Assembly (NCBI RefSeq): GCF_949628265.1
Contig: NC_088786.1
Span: 13,330,001 to 13,394,000, forward strand
Direction: 5' to 3'
DNA: 64,000 nt
Origin: Cloeon dipterum
Taxonomy: Eukaryota > Arthropoda > Insecta > Ephemeroptera > Baetidae
Within the stretch, counting starts at the first letter, position 1; every line of letters starts with the position of its first letter. Of this stretch, positions 48,069-61,620 are shown piece after piece. The position numbers and the translations under genes are program-made. The notes beneath the pieces are model-generated. The model was not told the DNA's origin, did not search any database, and saw only the letters and a list, made by a program, of their open reading frames with translations.

Positions 48069-51000
48069 GAAAGCAGCTTCAAAGGGTTGAAATTGAAAGT
48101 TTACTTGGTTTAAATCTCGGTTTATTTATTTATTCCTCTTACACGCTACGTAGAGACAAGTTACAATAATCAATATTCATATATGTTTTTCCATATAGAA
48201 TATATAATCGTTCCATAATAAATATTTACAATAAACTCTGCTGGATTTTCTTTTTGTATTTCTTCTAAAACTCATTTTCAATCCACCAGTCAAAAACATG
48301 ATTCCTAAGCCCCGCCGAGATCGCATTCATTTGTTTATTCTTCCACATTCTTGTTTTTTGCCTTTGAGCGCCAGCAAGCAGTGTGATAATAAAAATAAAT
48401 TAAATGTATTATTTTAAACTTAAACCATCAAGAAGATAGTTGAGTCAGAGGCAAATTAAATAATCTCGGCCGAGGGCTTTACAGCGAAATCATGAGAACA
48501 TGCGCGAAATTTTAGCAATTGCGATTCTGAGGAGTGTCTCTATTACTGAGAAAGAGTGAGATAGAAGAGATTAACATTTTTTCCACTTTCTTATGTACAT
48601 TTTGTGTACAATTATGCTTGTATATGGAGTTTGCCGCACACACAGTTAATGTATCTCATATGTATATTAATTGTATATTTATGCGTGTAGTTTGACGTGC
48701 TCAGTTTCGCACATTTTTTCGCGTGTGTCTTCTCACTTTTGATAACAAACAACACCAGTTTTTTTATCACAATCATGACGTACACGTGAATTATTTTTTC
48801 TCAAATATTTATACGCGCTTTCTTTCTTGATCCCTGCGTTCTGAAAATCTCCAAAAACTCCCAAATTAATTTCTCTTCGACTTAAGACAGCGATACCAAG
48901 TGATTTTGGGAGTTTCTAATAAGTAACGAAGGTCGTCCGTTCCTTTTCTTTAATGCAAGTGTAGAAATGTTTAAAGCTTGGTAATGTTTGATCTTGTCCT
49001 ACCAGACAGCAGTTTTAAGCGTAATCATAGAAGGGGATATTTTGTGTGCTATGTTAAGTCTGTTATAGAGATTTTTCCTATCTCTATTATTTATCCGCAA
49101 TTTGTGATTTTTTTCAGGTTAGAGTGTAGGCTTAAGAAAAGGGAATATTTTACGTGTGGGGTTGTCCAGTGATTTCTCACGTGTTGGCAAGTTTGGCTAT
49201 TTAAGTGAAAGATTTCTTGAAATTATGCTTACACACATTTTTGGTCAAAATTAAACTGCCTAACTTGCCATAAGAGACAGTCATGTAAAGGAATGATCCA
49301 CCGCATTTAAGCGATGTAATTTGTTACAATGTGTGTCGAGTTTTTAACGTCGGAACATCAAAGGGATTGATATACAATAATATTTCAGCTAAACCAGCCA
49401 GTTTGATGAGCCCGATGAAAGCAAAATAATCATTTAAATTTCTTGACTCCACAAGCTGACACACAGTTTTGATCCATTTGATTATTATGCGCCCTGCGAA
49501 AATTGGCGTCTCAAGAACGTCCTCGATGGAATGAACGCCACGAGGGACGTTCTGACGACGCTTTTTTACCATGCAGGAAAGAAACTACAATTTTTTTATT
49601 CTTTTCAATAACGCTTTTTGTTAAGTTAAACGCACACGCAATTTTAAATATACACACAACTAACGAGATTGAGTTTTGAGCCAACTATTCGACTCAGGGG
49701 TTTGATCCCTCACTTATTGGCTTAGTAATCGCTCTCTGCCTTAACTCTAGACAGGTGCAATGCGGAGAACGCACAGTCAAAAACGTGATCTCGTGTAGGC
49801 GCTGCAAATCAATTAAATTAGGCTAGCGAAAAATTGAAGGAAAATCAAAGTCTGAGAAGGACCGGGATCAATAGCTGTATTACAAGAAGGTAAAAGCCAA
49901 GTAGGATAAAATGCAAGAGTGCATTTTGTGTTTTCAGCACATAAATGTGCAATTGTTTCAGTGTCTGCGTCTGCGTGTGGTGGTGATGAAACATGGTCCC
50001 TTTCTTAAAACACTGTCTCTGAACAGCCCAATTGCCAATCATTTAATAAACCTTATTTAAACCTCGTCATCTTGAAAAAAGTGCTCTCCTCCAGTATATT
50101 CTCAAGGCTTTGAGATAAATTTTGTGTAGTTCTAATAGTAAGCGTGAGTGTGATGTGTGTATATGTGTGATTTTTCAAACCCTTATTAATTACTATATCA
50201 TGCAAAAAAGTATTGAAATTTCTTTGCATGCGCGCGTGTGACAATTTTTGGTTCCTGTTTGCCAGCGTGAGACGATTGATGCGTGATTTTTCAATAAATA
50301 CTAGTTTGCTATCTCGTAGTAGACAAAAACTTGCAGCAAACCAGCTGCTGCATGTTTAAGTGAGTGATTTCTTTCGCTATTTCCATATCATATTTTTTCA
50401 GAACGTACATTTTACGAGTGACACATGTGTATAATCTAGATTTGTGCTGCTTACGGCTCTCTTTTGTGGAATCTGAATAATAGAGTTTAAGGAGCAAAAC
50501 TATTGAGACGTTTTAAAGAATCGTAAAACATCTGCACTCCAATAGTCCAGAGACAACACTGATTGTTCATTATCATAAGCAGTCAACGTGAGATGATTCA
50601 GAACGTGCGACAAAAATTGGCCAGAATAGTTTTTGAACTATTTCAATTTTCAAATTCTAATTTTCGAGCATGTTAAGGCTGGAGGGTAAGCTTTAGAAGA
50701 TGTAGAAATAACAATTAAATATTTGACACCTATTAAAAATATCAAGTCAAAAATAAATTACAGTTTCTTGCTATAAAATATTTTACGTAAAATCAATTTC
50801 GAACGAATGCACTAAATATTTGAGTCGTTTATAATTTTGGCCAATCCGCTCGCCTAACGTAAGAATCGCTGCTTTGATACCCGCAACTTCCAAGTATGTG
50901 TCGTCGCCACGAAGAACAGATTTTCAAAGTACGGCGTCACAAAAACGTAACTACATTCATATAATCCGGCAGAAAGAGAGGTATTAAAATGGGCATGCAG

Positions 51001-51843
51001 TTTGTATGTGTATTAACACTCAGTAAATTGGATATTTCAACGCACACAAAACAAGCAGTCTCGCCTTTTGAGTGAACGGACCGAACGACTCATTGCTTTT
51101 TGCTCTCAATCGCATTTAAGTATCGTATTCTCAATTATTATTGTATATAGTACACTGTACAAAACGAGAGTGACAAACAACAACAAGTAACAGAAGGAGG
51201 GAGAGAAGTGTGTACAAACGAGGCATATCAGTCTCATATGCGAATTCCACTCGGCTCAGGTCAATAACCCGAAGCAAAATATTTTTGAATTTTTAAACAG
51301 AGAAGTCAGTGTAGTGGCAAGATATGTATTTGATATTAACAACAACTTCTTGTGGAGAATCATTATTTAATATTTAAAATAAATAAATTTGATACAAAAC
51401 AAAAAAACAAAAGCAGGTTGTAGTTTTGAGCCTTGCTGCCGAATGGAATTGATATACAAATTTAATATTTTTTATAAATATATAAGCTGTCAAACACCTT
51501 TAAATGTTTTGCATAAATGCAAATCGCGTTTACAGAAAGAAATTTATAGTAAGGGTGCAGTGTAGATAGATGAGGGGGTGCATGCAGTGCTTTTGCCAGA
51601 CATCGAGTGTGTTATTGCCCGATTCACGATCCTCATTTTCCGTATCAATGTATTCAATTAACAGCAATTTGAATTATTTCGGTTCCATTAACCAGCACAC
51701 AGTGTATTTTCACTTAATTGGTGTTTTATGAGCCAAAAACTGGTGACCAGCGCGTACAAAAACCAGTCCACGGCCGAAAATATAACTTTCGAGCATGAAA
51801 TTGAAATTATAATTTAATTCTAGAGTAAGTCACTGCCCGAATT

Positions 51844-54800
51844 TTACTCTTCGTTTTGAACTTCCGAGCCCTCGTCCGTCGCGTCAGCTTCCGCAGCGGC
51901 AGCAGCTTCCTCCTCCAGCTTTTTTTGAAGCGCTCTTGCATCAGCATCTGGCAACATTTCACACGCAACAAATTTTCATTTTCATATTAAATTTAGAGAA
52001 AACCCTATGCAAAAATCCACGTAATTTTACATCTAATTTGACAGGAGTGTTTGTTAATGCGTGTATTGAATTTTTATTAGTAATTATATGGTTTATAATG
52101 TCTCTTGTCAGACTTCTCTTTAGGTTACAAGTGAGTTATTAAAAAGCCAGCAGATGTGCATGGATTGTATTGTTTTGGAAAATTCTAACCTTTGACAGCT
52201 TGGTCCTTCCACGACTTTTTGTTTTCGCTGAGACACGAGGTCCATGGCTTCTTAAGGACAAACGGCGCCGGCGACGCTGTCGAGCTAGCACTGCTACTTT
52301 CTTCTCCTCCTGGTGAGAATCATGTTATTTAATTTATCGCACACACGAGATGCAATGAACTCACCTTCTTCAATTATGCTGGTAGTGCTTGCAAGCGTCG
52401 AGCAAGTCGAGGAGGAGTTTAGCGGCGCTAAAATGTAGTCAAGCATGTCGCTGCACACACCCATACTTGGTTCTACGATGAATTCAATGAAACCTAAGCG
52501 GAGAAAAGAAAAAATCACTAAAAAGAGCTATATTGTATATCCTTTCTTACGAAAAAATTGATGATTAATAATACACATATATTGCAAGAAGCTTTGTAGT
52601 GTTTGAAAATATTGATTACATTATTATGACGAATGAATAGGGAAAAAGAGACATTTTGGAAACAATCCTAATTAAATATAAAATTGTTGTATATTTTTTA
52701 TCCGATGTGTCATTTTCATGGGAGAAAAACGCGTTTATTTAATTATTCTCACCAATTTGGCTCTCAGCAACAAGCGTGTTATTGCGGTCGCACAAGGGGC
52801 TGAATGGTAGACCGAGTTCCGACTCCTTGTCGCCCTGCAGGAAGAACTCTTCTAGCAGCAGTGAGGTCCATCTGTGGTGCTCTGTCCAGCGTTTAGCAGG
52901 GTGGGAAATGTCACAGCAGTGCAGCACCAGTGACAGAGCCTTTGACTTGTCAATACTGAAAGAGCAGAGACAAGAGTTCTAGAGGAGCTAAATTAATTTT
53001 ACCAAATTTGTGATGAAGAATGTATTGATTTTGTATCATTTGCTCAGTTGTAAAACAGTAGTATTACGTTATTACAAGCTGCTAAATATAATAAGTGTTT
53101 TCCTACTCAATCCAATTTGTAATATGGCAAATTTCATGTTGTCTAATAAATATTCTAATTTAATATAAAATATTCTTTGCTTGGCCTTATTATACCATAC
53201 AATACATAATTTACCACAAATAATTTAATGGTACAAAGGGAACTAGGTTACTAATCTGCGTTTCTAAATATTTATTTAATAACGATTCATTATCCTCGGC
53301 AAACCATCCATAGTAAATCCGTGCAAATTAGCAAATTAGAGCCATTAAATGTTAGTTTATGTATTTTTCGTATTTTTAATTTTATGTCACACTAGTTAAA
53401 TATGCGAATTGAGCTTAAAATTTACACTTGATTTTAATATTCATGGAGCAGAATGTCAAAGGATGATTTGGAAAGTTTGCTGGTGTCAATTTAAATAAAG
53501 ATAAAGGGTTAAACGTCAGCAAAATCGGAGAGGCGAAACGCCAAAGGTTAAAAGAATAGCTCAGCACAAAAAAGTTTCCCAGCAAGCTGTACAGCTGCAT
53601 AATTTACCTGGGCTCCGCCAAAGTGAGCAAGTTGCGCATGTTTTTGAGCTGTTGGAAGTGGAAACTCATGTCTGTGGCGAGCACCATGTCAATCACCAAA
53701 GTTCGAAACTCGCGGTACTCTTCGCGAGACAAGTGCGACAGAATGTTATTCTCCTCCTCCTTCAATATTCTGTAAAAGACATAAAATTCATTTTTTAAAA
53801 TTTTGATGAGCAATTTTAATGATTTCAAACGAAAAATCATAAGATGTGATATTCCTTCCGTTACTAAATCTTTTCCTCCAAGGTTTAGAAATTATAAAAT
53901 ATATAATTTTTGTGATGATATAGGTCGAAAGCGGGCAAATTTTTCCTAGTGATCACGCAATTTACAAAAGTTGTACTAAATTAAAAGATTGATTTTAAAG
54001 AGACAAGAAGTTCAATTCAAACTCCTGAATGCAATCTCAAGGCTTCTAATTAGTAATATTGCTTCAAAGGAAGGCGCCTGCTGTATATCAAAGTATGCAA
54101 CCGTTTTGGCTGTCGAGTCCGACCGGTTGCATACCCGCTTCGAAACTGACCTGAAGGTAGCGCTGGCGTGGTGGTTCTCGAGGACAGCGCGGTCGTTGTA
54201 CAGCAGGGCCGTTTCGGACTGCGCCATCACATGGAAGTTGTTTGTGGTGCCCGTGTGCTCGAGGTCGTGAACCACGGCAGCCACCAACGTGGCGAAAATC
54301 TCCAAGTCTGATAGCCAGTTCTGGAAACCAAGCGAGCATCGATCTGGTGAGTATGAGCGCACGATAGACGTGCTTGAGTTTCACTTCTGACAGGATTTAC
54401 CACCTAAAACTTCGTTCTTTTGATAAGCGTTGGCAACTGTTACGATGCCATGCTACTGCAGAAATTGGCCCGAGACAATACACTATAGCACTCACCTTGA
54501 AGATCACAATGAGCTACGCAAGAGTGCTAGAAAATGAGTATAATAGAGTTTTATCTACTCTTTGTTCTTCCTGATTTTGAACCGCTGAAATAAAGTGCGT
54601 AAGTGAACTCAACGGACAATCAGTCTGTGCTCTGTTTCCGTCAGATAATAAATGTCGGCACTAATGCGACTTCTAAAAGCATTCTGTAATTTATGTAATG
54701 TACGCTAAATGCCGTTTTTATTCGATTAAGTATAAAGTAAGAGTGAAGCGAGCACGCGATTTGGACATCTCTTGACGAGTGAAAAGTGCCGCCGGCTCAG

Positions 54801-56853
54801 TCTTTCAACCGAGAAATTTCATCTGAGCTCAAAGGAAACTTTTGACTTGTATCGGAGTCGGAGCCAACAAGATGTGCACGCGTTCGGCTGAGTGAGTTGC
54901 ACTGCCGCCGCTGAATTTGGTATCGCAGCGATCAAAGTTGAACTCGCTTACTCACCATCAGTCCTGTTTGGCAGAGCATGTAATGTACAGTTTGTGCTAC
55001 GTCAGCTGCATGCAAATTATTGTGGTACGGGTTCTTGTATTTACAGTAGCCTTCCTCTACTCGGCAAAGGAAGTTCTCTAGGGTTTGCGGCTGCACCTGA
55101 AACAAAATTGGCCAATTTGGTAAAAATCAGTTTCGATTAAGATGATTTCATCCATGCAAGATTCCATCCAAGATAATACGCAATTCGTCACAACTTAGAG
55201 ACCAATATCCCAAGATTACCAACTAGGTTTAACCAATCCAGTATAGAGCTAAGTTTTAAAGAATTTCAATTTCCGCCTGATTCACAACAATTTCAGCTCT
55301 TCATCAGGGTAATATCATATAGTTGAAATAACTATTTTAAAATTTTTACCTTAAATTTGTGAATTATACCATAGCGGTTGAGCAGGTCGTAGCCCAGGTA
55401 CTTGACAGGTTGGCCGCTGGCCGCCTCACTCAAGGCGAACACGTCGAATGTCCAATCATCCAACGTCTGTAACATTGAATTCTAAGTAAGTAAAAACGGT
55501 GCCGAAATCTAAACTATCGACTAGCGGTGTAAAACTATTACGACAAAGTTAGCATAGGGCTTTCAAGTTTTCATTAGGAAATTGACCTTTTGAATTGTTT
55601 TTTTATTTTGTGGTAAAAAGAGTGAGGTTCTCTATCTGCGTAATTGGTGAATTTTTGCAATTCAGTGCTGGCGTCTTTCTCTAGACAAATCTCCCAAAAA
55701 AGGGAATATATAATCTAAAAAATCTAGAATTTGGAGAGTATATCCTTATGATATAATGAAGTTAATAACTGAGAGAGCTAATTGGTTAGAGTGCACGTTA
55801 ATGCTATCAATATTGCAGGGCTGAAGTGAGAAGAAGTGTTGTTTCGCTAACGCGCTTACATACATACTTATAATATGGCGCGAGCAAAACCAAGGTAGTG
55901 ACCCATTTAACTTGCTTGTTTGTCACATCAAAAGTGGCTCAATGCTGCCTTTTATGTGCGTTACAGTCGGAGATGTGTTTCAATAACTATAAAATTTCTT
56001 TTAACGTATATTTTGCCTCACTAGCACTAACAGCTTTTGCTTTCTGGTGGCACATAAAGCAGATGAACTCGTTTCACTACAGTTACTCACTGTCGCGCGC
56101 AGGATTTTTCAACAATATTTCTCAAATTAGCTAAATGGAAAGCGATCGAGGAAAACCGTGTCGCGAGAAAATCGAGAAAACAATGCTATACTTTCCGTCT
56201 GTAAACAGAGTAAAAAAGAAAGGAAATTGTTAAATCCAGATGTTTTCTTTTGTGGGTCAAAGAGAAGTGGATGGGAAAAGAAATCGAACCGAGCTAGTTT
56301 TATAAATTAGACTTTCAAAACTGATTAATGAATAATTTAAAACATTGTGCCACAAAAATACTTTTGCCAATTATTTTTTAATTGCATTATATCATATTGT
56401 TTTGTAGTGTAATGTAATTATAAATAATAATGTAATTAAGGAATGTTTTTACTATAATTTTTCCCATGGTACAATTTATTATGATTAAAAAAACCGCTAG
56501 ATTAACGATTTTAATGCAAAACAAAGGAGCTCTTTCAATACTTCAAGCCGATTGCAAATCCCATCCCTGACTCTGGGCCAGTTGAAAGGGTGACAGGACT
56601 GACCTTTAGCGCCCTGGCGACCTCAGGCGGGAACTGCATGAGCGGCGCCGACGACATGCGGCGGTAGATGCGGTCGACGAAGATGCCGGCCCGAATGGCG
56701 TGCGCCACCGATCGGAACTTTGGCTTCTCATCGGCCCTGCGCTGCCTGGAAGCAAGCTGCCTGGTGAAGGTGGAGGCGAGCCACTCGCGAACCTCGTGCG
56801 GCACCGCGTCCGGCTGCACTTCGCTCAGCTCGTCATCCTCGTCCGCCAATCGC
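51844..56853 (-). CDS. Pde1c: Ca2+/calmodulin-dependent (PDE1-type) cyclic nucleotide phosphodiesterase, C-terminal part
   Basis: Nine minus-strand exons: 56853-56604, 55466-55350, 55096-54956, 54320-54151, 53769-53608, 52955-52753, 52493-52365, 52309-52190 and 51947-51844. All junctions keep frame. PDE1 hydrolyses cAMP and cGMP under calmodulin control. Family signatures are DEDDELSEVQPDAVP, VREWLASTFTRQ, KPKFRSVAHAIRAGIFVDRI, the metal-binding YHNNLHAADVAQTVHYML and HDLEHTGTTNNFHV, LYNDRAVLENHHAS, CDISHPAKRW, EEFFLQGDKESELGLPFSPL and SQIGFIEFIVEP, which carries the purine-binding Gln. The C-terminus is a Ser-rich linker and a Glu/Ala-rich helix ending VQNEE. The usual preceding segment (YAASVLE...DETR) and the calmodulin sites are not in the window, so upstream exons lie past 64 kb or an alternative start is used. 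Confidence 0.94.
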
Positions 56854-58828
56854 CTGCGGGACAGAACAGGCCCATTAGCACAGCTACTGACACTCGATGG
56901 GACGCCCGTCGCCAGTGACAACAGAGTTCCTGCTTTGGAGCGTGTTCGTGTGTGTATGTGTGTCTTTAGGGGTTCGACTGGCATGCGGTTCCGGGATGCA
57001 GTTTCAACTTTCAACTTCCGTTTGAGGAGAATATATAATGATCACATGATAAAGTTAAGGTCCTCTGCTTGTTTTGTGTGGTGCTGCTTGTACAGTATTC
57101 AGCCTGCAGGCGTGGGGACTGAAAAGGTGAACTTTTTGCATAGAAGTTGAACATTGCGTTTGGGAAATGCTGTTTAGCTTCTGTATGGAACAATAATTGT
57201 ATATACGACGTCTAATGATGAGATGAGCATGTCCCAATTTTGTAATTGGAAGAAGGTATGTTTGTTTCAAACACACATTTCTTTGCCGTCCACAAAATTA
57301 ATGAGTGAAATATTTTAGATTTTGTTTATGTGGATTATCATGTTGTGAGCAATGACAAATTATCCTATTTTTATAAGCAGAAATCAATTTTGGTCTCTCG
57401 ATAAAAAATGATAACGCGCAATCAGTTATTTTGGAATTATTGTCATCAAACTTGATAAGAGTTTAAAAGATTAATTGGACATTAATTAAATCTGGTATTG
57501 AAAAGTAGAATGAAGCGATTTTACATTGAAATGTAAATTGAGTTTAGCGGCAGGTGAAAACGCCTGTTCTGCGCATCGTGTGTTTTGGTCTGTGCGAGGA
57601 TCTCGCTTATCTAATGAATGGGTCGTGTTGGTCTTTTACAACTCAGCTCCTGAACTCTCATCGAGAGCGTGAGTGTGTGCGGTGCCAGAAGTCGAGCCAT
57701 TTATCACACTGTGATTAATGCTTAGCTTTGGGACCGGGCCAGAGGCGCGTCTGGATCGCAATTAAGACGAAGCAGTGGAAAGTCAAGGGATATTTTTGAA
57801 CCGTCTCAGAATATCCGATTCCAACGCTTTTCCGCTCGAGTGGTGCGTGTTTCGAGCTGAATATGCCAAACGCATCAAAGGTGGAAGGGTGAAACTTATC
57901 TTGCTGCAAACTTGATATTCTTCCTCATTTGTTTGAATTTTTAGGAGAAATCCAAAACTAAGCTTATGATCGAATACCTTAAAAATACATATTCAACACG
58001 TGGGACCGAAACTCAAATTAAGTTCAAATAAAGATTAAAATTTAAAAATAAACCAACAACCCAACGCACCCCTGGCGCGAATTCATGTCTGCGAAGCGTT
58101 TGGGTGAGAGAAAGATGTTGCTTGGAAGGTAGGGTCGATACCGCGCGTCAGTGATAGCACACAAGCGTGTTCTTTTTTATCTCATACAAACGAATAGCAT
58201 TGTTGCTGCGGTATCTGGCGGTGCCACGTGGCTCACAAAGCAAGCGAAACATAGCACACGGCAGGAACCACACAATTCGTCAAGCGCTGAGGGTTTGCAG
58301 CATTGTAGGTCAGCGACCCGGTTTTGGTTTTTGTTATGTGCGCCCTTTGTCATGGCTAGCGGAAATTTTTTCCGCATCAATGATATCTGAAGTTCAACCC
58401 GAGAAAATTTCCCAACGCACGCAACTTCTAATTAATGCTTTAATTAATAAAAAGAAAATGTTAGGCTTGCATTTTGCCAAATAGAATAAAAATAAAAATC
58501 TAACTAATTGCAGTTCTCCTACTTTCATCATTAATATTTCCCAATGGAAACCTGCAAAAGTCCAATCAATTTTGCAACGCAAGGTCTCTGCGACTGCTTG
58601 CTTGACTGCAGAAAGTAATAACCAACATTCATATTTTATAAAAGGTCCCGGAGCGAATTTAAGTTAGCAGAATTACTTATTAATTAATTCACGAGCTAGC
58701 AAAATCGTGGCGCGCAAATGTAATTACGAGACGGCTGTTAATCAATTCCAGTCAGCAGGGCAACTTTTCTTTCTGGCATTTTCCATGCAAATCGAAACCG
58801 AGAGAGTTTGCAAGCGACCAACTGATAC

Positions 58829-58875
58829 TCCATTCTATTAGGTTCGAGCAGTGGCCGGGAACGCTGCGACCCCAT
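58829..58875 (-). CDS. Candidate alternative first coding exon of PDE1
   Basis: On the minus strand an ATG at 58875-58873 opens MGSQRSRPLLEPNRM plus GA, then GTATCA. Joined to the exon at 56853 (starting G, CGA, TTG) it gives NRME-RLADEDDELSE in the right phase. The sequence around it is GC-rich at third positions. This would be a short PDE1 isoform with its own start. The donor is only moderate, no promoter is identified, and other frames here are also open, so it is a hypothesis. Confidence 0.2.
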
Positions 58876-61369
58876 TCCCGGCGCAGCAGCACGCTCAGCA
58901 ATTTGTCTTCACTGGAAATTTTAAATATAGTTCCACTGTTGGCCAAATACATTTGAATATAACAAAAAAATTTTAATAATAATCCAAGCAGGGTAAAAAC
59001 AACAAAATTTCGACAAATTTGTTGAATTTCAATACAAAAATGATTGTTTGGTCAGTTTCATTTCCGTTGTGACAAAGGCGGTTGCATTTCCTACCACATC
59101 AGCTTCTGTGTTAACGAAAGCGTACCTTACACATTGTCTCTAAACCAAGGAGTGGAACTCTATATCGTTTGCAAAATGATTGCAAATGAAATGTTGTGTA
59201 CAGGGAGTGTTTTATGAATATGTAACGAGGAGATACTTCCAGGATTTCTGAAATGAGGGAATGTAAATGCTTCTCTTCTTCAACATCATCTTTCCTGGTT
59301 AGGAAATTTGAGCAGATGTTAAAAAGGAAAATGATAGCAAAGCCTTGAGACGCAAGCAGATCGATTAGTTTGAATAATATGCAAATGCATCAAAATTGCT
59401 GAGTATAAGAGGCAAGCGCAAAATCTCAAGCAGTATAAACGTAGCTATTATAATGTAAGGTTTGCAGAGAAAGAGAACACTACCTGCGAGTCTGGAATTA
59501 ATAGAAGAAGAGAGCAGATGAAATTAATTTCGTTTCTTTATGCGAAAGAGCTGGGAAATCGTTACTGAGGCGTTCTCCCTCGCCTGCTTTTTACGACTTC
59601 AAACGCAGACACAGCAGATAATCCGTTGCCAAAAGCAAACTCGGCCGAGCCGAATTTGCACACAGCTCGTGTGCCGCGCCAGATAAAGCCTTGATCAATT
59701 TTCCAGCTCCCTCACAGCGTTCATTTAGTTATACTTCTTTTTTTATTTAATATACAGCGGACGCTTCTTCGTTTAGAAACTTTTTCGGTTAAATTAAATC
59801 TGATACCAGCGAGAAAGGTGGAACGGGGAAGCGATAATATAATTTGTTAGACTCATCTACGTTGAATGGAATATCCAAACACAGCCTCAGTTATCGAATG
59901 GGGCGCTAACTACGGGCACTGGATCAAGTAGATATGAATGCATCGTCGCTTCGACCGCCTCGCGGCTCCTCAACACGAACCCAATCAAGCTCAGTGCAGA
60001 AAATCGGTCGCTTGGGAAATTGAGTCACGCCGATGCTTGTTCTATATATGTATTCCGCGCCGCGTTATGCCGCATCCGCAGATCAAGTGCTTGGGGAATC
60101 GGTCGACCTTGTTTCTTGCAAGTCAGGATTAATAGATTTTTTCTCGACCATTTGTTGGATTATCTGATTTTTTACAGGGAAGAAAATGAGAATCCAGGTT
60201 GTTTGTTTGAATTATTATAGAGATAAAAAACGCAAGTTTGACTTTCAGTAATGCATTTTAAATTCCATTCAGTTAACATATCTACATAATTTCACCATAG
60301 TGGCATCCAAAAATGTGTGTAGGAACCCAATAATTTAAAATTTGAGCTTCCCCAGGAAAAGCAACATCAGAGATATTGTTTATTGTTCTGCTCTACAGGT
60401 TAAATAAGGTATTCAAAAATAGCATGATTCACACTTATCGGGTGTTTTTTACAGGCTAATCAGTTAAATGGTCGATTATTTTTAGACAATGCAACCCCCC
60501 TTCACGGATTTCCGTGTTGCCGATCGACTGCACGAAAGGATCGGAAGCAACAGCGGAGGCTTTTACGGCCGCTCATCATGCGATAGGAAAGGCAGTATAA
60601 CTTTTAAAAATATTACGCTCGAACACATGTTCGAACACGGGAAAATTACTAATTAGAGGGGACAAAACGACGAGAACGATTGGTTTTGTGGAGAGGAGCA
60701 TCTATATAGCGACAGACGAGCGAACGGCAATCATCTATTCATGAATCAGGCGGAGATCATACTGACGTTAATTACCGACAAGTATACACGGTGCATCAAC
60801 AGCTGCTGTCGCGGTTAATCAGATATTGGCACGCTGCACTCCGCTTCCTGATTGCCCGTTCGATGCAGACCGGTGCACACAATACAGATAAAGACGTGAA
60901 GTATGATGTAGCACACACATAGGTGCACCAGTCGGCGGGTGCAGCTGCCAAAGGAAACACGGTGGTGGTTCACGACCATTGAATGCAATTGAACAGGAAA
61001 AACAGAACGCTTGAACATGTACTATTGAAGTTTTTTAGAAGTGGTCTGCTTCACATGCTTTCCGAGTCGAACTTAATTATGAAGTACGACAGCCAATTCA
61101 ATATTTTTGTAACGAGTTGATTAAATATTTGCAATGCTGAACAGCTATTTCATATTTATTTTGTTTTCAAATAAAGTAAAGACTACGTCATCGATTGCAA
61201 CAGCCACCATGTTTGATTTCGCGACAGAAGACACTAACAGCAGAAAAAGCGAGAACAGGTAAGAGATTCCTATTGTATTGATAAATCGTGACAGAGGGTG
61301 CGCTCAAGAACGAAACTGCGTGAGGTGGGGTTGGGGTGAAGAAAGTGGGGGGGCTGGGGGTGCAGTTAG

Positions 61370-61620
61370 CTGGATGTTTTGCGGATGAACCTGGCCCACA
61401 CGGGAGCTCGGAGGCGCCTCCGTCGCAGACCCCCCTGCGGGGTGCTGACTTGTGCGGGTGCGGCGGGGTGGCGGTGGTCCAGCGGCGCCGGCGGCGACGA
61501 CTGCTGCCTCAGGAGAGCCCGCCCGGCGCGTTTGCCGCCCGTGTCGTCCTCGCCCGTCCTGCCAGGGCAGCCACCTGTCTCCGCCCTGTGTGCATAGCGC
61601 AGCTGCTGCTATTTGCCTGC
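61370..61620. other. GC-rich island open on both strands
   Basis: About 250 bases are very GC-rich inside AT-rich DNA and open in several frames on both strands, up to 191 codons on the minus strand. One minus frame ends APVWARFIRKTSS and stop, with mostly G/C third positions, but so do competing frames, so codon bias does not decide. It could be a PDE1 alternative exon, a promoter island or non-coding. Confidence 0.3.

Larger units (their letters stand above)
47136..51843. other. 4.7 kb spacer between convergent FAN and PDE1 3' ends
   Basis: No gene is supported. It should contain the FAN 3' UTR (candidate AATAAA at 47510-47515) and the PDE1 3' UTR, which could be long. One dispersed-repeat copy is at 47979-48068. 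An 82-codon minus frame at 49324-49572 has no motif or splice context. The rest is AT-rich. Confidence 0.5.

Noticed and set aside
49324-49572. 82-codon minus frame with a protein-like sequence in the FAN-PDE1 spacer
   Set aside because: No recognised family, no partner exon and probable PDE1 3' UTR context; not strong enough to annotate.
49690-49715. GGGTTTGATCCCTC resembling a tRNA T-arm B box
   Set aside because: No matching acceptor stem, D-arm or anticodon arm could be folded around it.
56854-57014. Extension of the first visible PDE1 exon upstream to an in-frame Met (MKVETASRNRMPVEP...)
   Set aside because: A strong pyrimidine-rich acceptor ends at 56854 and family conservation starts exactly after it, so the upstream frame is most likely intron.
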